Assembly (NCBI GenBank): GCA_009936825.1
Contig: JAACDV010000008.1
Location: 1-9,435, forward strand
Reading direction: 5' to 3'
From: Bacteroidota bacterium
Lineage (GTDB): Bacteria > Pseudomonadota > Alphaproteobacteria > Puniceispirillales > Puniceispirillaceae
DNA length: 9,435 nucleotides
Position numbers and translations under genes: made by a program
Notes under the pieces: generated by a model
The model's database searches: none
What the model saw: the letters and a program-made list of their open reading frames with translations, nothing else
What the model was told of the DNA's origin: nothing
In this document: positions 7,543 to 9,435 of the stretch, one piece after another
How the letters are laid out: every line of letters starts with the position of its first letter
How positions within the stretch are numbered: position 1 is the stretch's first letter

Positions 7543-8142
7543 CTACCTAGGGGGGGAAGGTGTCCCGTCAACAAGCTGCTGCAGGATATTTGCCAACAGA
7601 TCGCGGCGGGCACCTCCCGCCGGTGACGTCAACGCCGCCACCCCCAGCACGCGCACCATCAAATCGTATCCGGTCATTTGCGCAACAATTAATCCGGCGC
7701 GAATTTCAGCGTCCGGACCGTCCAACCGCATCGCTAACGGCGCAATCACCTGACTGTCCAAGGCGCCGCGAATTGCCGGTCCGCACGCCGGGCTGGCAGC
7801 CGCCCGGATCAACGCAACCACCGGATCAAAACCCCGCACCACCTTCATTTCCATAATACCGGCGGCGCGTTCACCGAAATCCTGCATCGGCCCAGCCAGC
7901 AAATATCGCATATCTATGCGCGGCGGCACTGCGGCCAGAAACAGCCCCTCTTTCGAGCCAAAATATCTAGAAATCAGGGCAACATTCACTCCGGCGCGAT
8001 CAGCAATGGCGCGCAACCCCGTGCCATCAAAACTGGTTTCGGTGAATTGACACCGCGCTGCCTCCAAAATAGCAGCACTGGTACGGGATCCTGCACTGGG
8101 TTCAGATACTTCTTCGTTTATTGTGTCTGTGGAGCCAACCAT
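7543..8142 (-). CDS. TetR family transcriptional regulator
   Basis: One-component repressor-type regulator of 199 residues. The DNA-binding domain spans about 21-67: TSAAILEAARCQF, then GLRAIADRAGVNVALISRYFGSKEGLF, with NVALISRYF as recognition helix and YFGSKEGLF as the typical TetR ending. The remainder is a helical ligand-binding and dimerisation domain resembling the TetR_C_16 type (LDGPDAEIRAGLIVAQMTGYDL near 139-160). The first 19 residues are a polar extension before the HTH. No clear Shine-Dalgarno precedes ATG 8142, but no other Met lies before the domain. Three operator-like palindromes occupy the upstream region, the nearest 10 bases before the start, so autoregulation is likely. 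It precedes pccBA on the same strand and may control it or be read through into it; the inducer is unknown, with an acyl-CoA only a guess. Confidence 0.9.
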   Translation of the reverse strand: MVGSTDTINEEVSEPSAGSRTSAAILEAARCQFTETSFDGTGLRAIADRAGVNVALISRYFGSKEGLFLAAVPPRIDMRYLLAGPMQDFGERAAGIMEMKVVRGFDPVVALIRAAASPACGPAIRGALDSQVIAPLAMRLDGPDAEIRAGLIVAQMTGYDLMVRVLGVAALTSPAGGARRDLLANILQQLVDGTPSPPR

Positions 8143-8151
8143 ACTAGAAAC

Positions 8152-8167
8152 TTAAACGACTGTTTAA
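8152..8167. promoter_or_regulatory. TetR operator-like site 1
   Basis: TTAAAC-GACT-GTTTAA is a perfect 6-4-6 palindrome centred at 8159.5. It lies 10 bases upstream of the tetR ATG, in the probable leader. Binding by the adjacent TetR protein is inferred from position and symmetry. Confidence 0.65.
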
Positions 8168-8188
8168 TTATTTTCAATATCTTTATTG

Positions 8189-8202
8189 TAAACGAATGTT
8201 TA
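8189..8202. promoter_or_regulatory. TetR operator-like site 2
   Basis: TAAAC-GAAT-GTTTA is a 5-4-5 palindrome centred at 8195.5, 36 bases from the centre of site 1. It overlaps the candidate -10 element of the tetR promoter, a position suited to repression. Confidence 0.6.
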
Positions 8203-8227
8203 TAGACATTTTTATCGATAAATTAAA
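8199..8227 (-). promoter_or_regulatory. Candidate promoter of the tetR gene
   Basis: On the minus strand TATAAA (8199-8204) is a good -10 hexamer, with a weak -35 TTTAAT (8222-8227) after a 17-base spacer. The -10 overlaps operator site 2 and the -35 overlaps site 3. Transcription would start near 8190, with site 1 in the leader. This is by-eye inference. Confidence 0.35.
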
Positions 8228-8237
8228 CAGTCGTTTA
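8224..8237. promoter_or_regulatory. TetR operator-like site 3
   Basis: TAAAC-AGTC-GTTTA is a 5-4-5 palindrome centred at 8230.5, 35 bases from site 2. Its spacer is the reverse complement of that in site 1, so it is the same sequence in opposite orientation. It lies 22 bases past the stop of the 67-residue gene. Confidence 0.6.
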
Positions 8238-8259
8238 CATTATCTTAAACTTGAAAGCT

Positions 8260-8463
8260 TCATGCAGTATTTTTTCGATTTGAATGATTTTTAATCTGCT
8301 GCAGTTCCTTTTGGGCTGCTCTTTTGCGGGCTTCTTGCAACAGGTCAAACGCGGTTATCACCAGCGTGTAGTAAGCGGCAAATTGATCGAGCAGAACCTC
8401 GGTCAATGGGGTTTCGCTTGCCCCTTGATCGACGTCATCACTTGGGTGCTGATCTACGATCAC
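8260..8463 (-). CDS. Small protein of unknown function (67 aa), coupled to the aldo/keto reductase
   Basis: I do not recognise this protein. It has an acidic polar N-terminus (1-22), a mostly hydrophobic helix-like stretch TEVLLDQFAAYYTLVITAFD at 21-40, and a basic, helix-prone tail from EARKRAAQKELQQIKN onward. It could be a small helical adaptor or a membrane-surface peptide; the hydrophobic stretch contains Asp and Gln, so a true membrane span is doubtful. The start is GTG at 8463, overlapping the reductase stop in a four-base GTGA junction, and GAGG lies four bases before it. This arrangement suggests translational coupling and is the main reason to call the gene real. The opposite strand also has a 69-codon open frame here, but it lacks such a junction. 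Confidence 0.65.
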   Translation of the reverse strand: MIVDQHPSDDVDQGASETPLTEVLLDQFAAYYTLVITAFDLLQEARKRAAQKELQQIKNHSNRKNTA

Positions 8464-9350
8464 GGAACCTCATCACCTAGCGCGGCGGTATAAATTTCAT
8501 ACCAAGTCTCGCGATCAATGGTTACATCGCACGCCTTGCCAAAGGCAGCAATCCGATCCAGATTATTGGTTCCCATCACCGGAATGATCCCCGACGGATG
8601 CGCCAGCAACCACCCAATTGCCACCGATGCCACATCGCTATCCAAACGCTGCGCCACCTCACCAATCTGTTTATGCAGCGCTTTATTACCCGCACCGACA
8701 AGCGCGCCACCCGCCAGCGGCGACCATGCCATCGGATTGATTTCATGCTGTTGCAAATAGGCAATATCACCATTGGTAAAGGGGTGAAGCGCCGCAACGC
8801 TGACTTCGATCTGATTTGTTGCAATCCTGTTTTTCATTGCCGATTGCAGTAAATCCATATCCCACGGTCGGAAGTTAGACACGCCCACCGCGCGAATTTT
8901 ACCACTAGCAACCAAATCATCCAGCGCCGCACCGGTTTCATGATGATCCATCATTGGATCAGGTCGGTGTATCAGGAGCAAATCAATATGATCAATGCCC
9001 ATCAGCCGCAGGGAATGATCAACCGATTGGGTGATATGATCACGGCTGGTGTCATAATATTTAACCCGCTTATCGGCATAGCGCCCCATCGGCGCAACAA
9101 TATCGCATTTGGTAACGATTTCGACAGCCTGGCGAAGGCTTGTGCCGCGGAGCGCATTGCCCATAATTTCCTCCGCCATATAGCCTCCATAAATATCTGC
9201 CTGATCAATGCTGGTAATCCCTTGTTCAAGGCAGGAATTTATCTTTGCCTGCACATGCGCTGGCGACGTATCGGCATCCTCATCAAGGCGCCACATGCCG
9301 TACACAATTCTCGATAAAGACAAATCACTATTTAAATCTACACGTTGCAT
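8460..9350 (-). CDS. ydhF: YdhF-like aldo/keto reductase
   Basis: NAD(P)H-dependent oxidoreductase of the aldo/keto reductase superfamily, 296 residues, the usual length, and close in pattern to E. coli YdhF. The catalytic tetrad is D49 and Y54 in DQADIYGGY (49-57), K81 in VTKCD and H128 in LLIHRPDP. GVSNF near 156-160 and NQIEVS near 179-184 are family signatures, and the C-terminal cofactor region holds IIPVMGTNN near 255-263. It ends in AALGDEVP, as E. coli YdhF ends in a similar motif. The likely role is carbonyl reduction of an undefined small substrate in the cytoplasm. A GGAG about ten bases upstream supports ATG 9350. The stop overlaps the small downstream gene by four bases. An upstream minus-strand frame may overlap its start by 13 bases. 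Confidence 0.93.
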   Translation of the reverse strand: MQRVDLNSDLSLSRIVYGMWRLDEDADTSPAHVQAKINSCLEQGITSIDQADIYGGYMAEEIMGNALRGTSLRQAVEIVTKCDIVAPMGRYADKRVKYYDTSRDHITQSVDHSLRLMGIDHIDLLLIHRPDPMMDHHETGAALDDLVASGKIRAVGVSNFRPWDMDLLQSAMKNRIATNQIEVSVAALHPFTNGDIAYLQQHEINPMAWSPLAGGALVGAGNKALHKQIGEVAQRLDSDVASVAIGWLLAHPSGIIPVMGTNNLDRIAAFGKACDVTIDRETWYEIYTAALGDEVP

Positions 9351-9435
9351 TGTCGTTTTTCTCCAGCTTCAAAAAAAATTGCGAACTTCTCACCGATCCA
9401 CTGCGATAGCCAAGCACCAACAAAACGCCCTTCTA
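9338..9435 (-). CDS. Possible C-terminal tail of a gene cut by the window edge
   Basis: One minus-strand frame is open from 9433 to a TAG at 9338-9340, giving about 31 residues that begin EGRFVGAWLSQWIGEKFA and end in a polar tail. If real it would overlap the reductase start by 13 bases. Another frame stops within 45 bases and a third begins with a stop codon but is then open, so openness alone is weak evidence. No family is recognised; the segment may instead be the reductase leader. Confidence 0.25.
   Translation of the reverse strand, partial: EGRFVGAWLSQWIGEKFAIFFEAGEKRQCNV

Larger units (their letters stand above)
8153..8237. repeat. Perfect 17-bp inverted repeat spanning the tetR control region
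   Basis: The 17 bases at 8153-8169 are the exact reverse complement of 8221-8237, with 51 bases between the arms. Each arm is itself an operator-like near-palindrome, so the pair is best read as two copies of one site in opposite orientation rather than as an RNA hairpin. Confidence 0.85.

Noticed and set aside
7522..7552. Possible terminator after tetR, with AGCC and GGCT arms followed by T residues on the minus strand
   Set aside because: The loop would be only two bases and the stem four, so a stable intrinsic terminator is unlikely.
8284..8493. 69-codon plus-strand open frame opposite the 67-residue gene
   Set aside because: It overlaps both the reductase end and the small gene, has no convincing start signal, and the minus-strand frame has the coupled GTGA junction.
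1..9435. Defence system, mobile element, CRISPR or prophage content
   Set aside because: All larger genes belong to housekeeping metabolic, repair, transport or regulatory families, and no transposase, integrase, nuclease, helicase or toxin-antitoxin pair was seen.

Overview
The window looks like ordinary chromosomal DNA from an alphaproteobacterium with balanced base composition. The basis is the style of the propionyl-CoA carboxylase subunits, the NHPxGxxDG-type acyltransferase and the TauE/SafE permease. A marine heterotroph, possibly SAR116-like, would fit, but that placement is an impression from protein style and was not tested. No tRNA, rRNA, CRISPR array, insertion sequence, phage gene or integrase was seen.

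Layout, left to right. Bases 1-217 hold no confident gene but carry two short tandem repeat sets. A PlsC-like acyltransferase (+, 218-1033) converges on a minus-strand pair: a TauE/SafE permease followed 40 bases downstream by tag, 3-methyladenine DNA glycosylase I. The permease is divergent from an M20 amidohydrolase (+, 2661-3863). That gene converges on the minus-strand pair pccB-pccA, which encodes a biotin-dependent acyl-CoA carboxylase, most likely for propionyl-CoA. Upstream of pccB on the same strand are a TetR-family regulator (7543-8142), an unrecognised 67-residue protein (8260-8463) and a YdhF-like aldo/keto reductase (8460-9350). The reductase and small gene overlap by four bases and are probably translationally coupled. 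The right edge may hold the tail of another minus-strand gene.

How the genes work together. PccB and PccA would carboxylate propionyl-CoA from odd-chain fatty acid, branched-chain amino acid or propionate breakdown to methylmalonyl-CoA. No mutase, epimerase or biotin ligase is in the window. The amidohydrolase probably deacylates N-acyl amino acids or related amides. The other genes look like unrelated housekeeping functions.

The most interesting non-coding feature lies upstream of the tetR gene (8152-8237). Three near-palindromes of the form TAAAC-N4-GTTTA sit 35-36 bases apart. The outer two form a perfect 17-base inverted repeat, and a candidate promoter runs through two of the sites. This looks like a multi-site autoregulatory operator. 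No convincingly novel multi-gene system was found.
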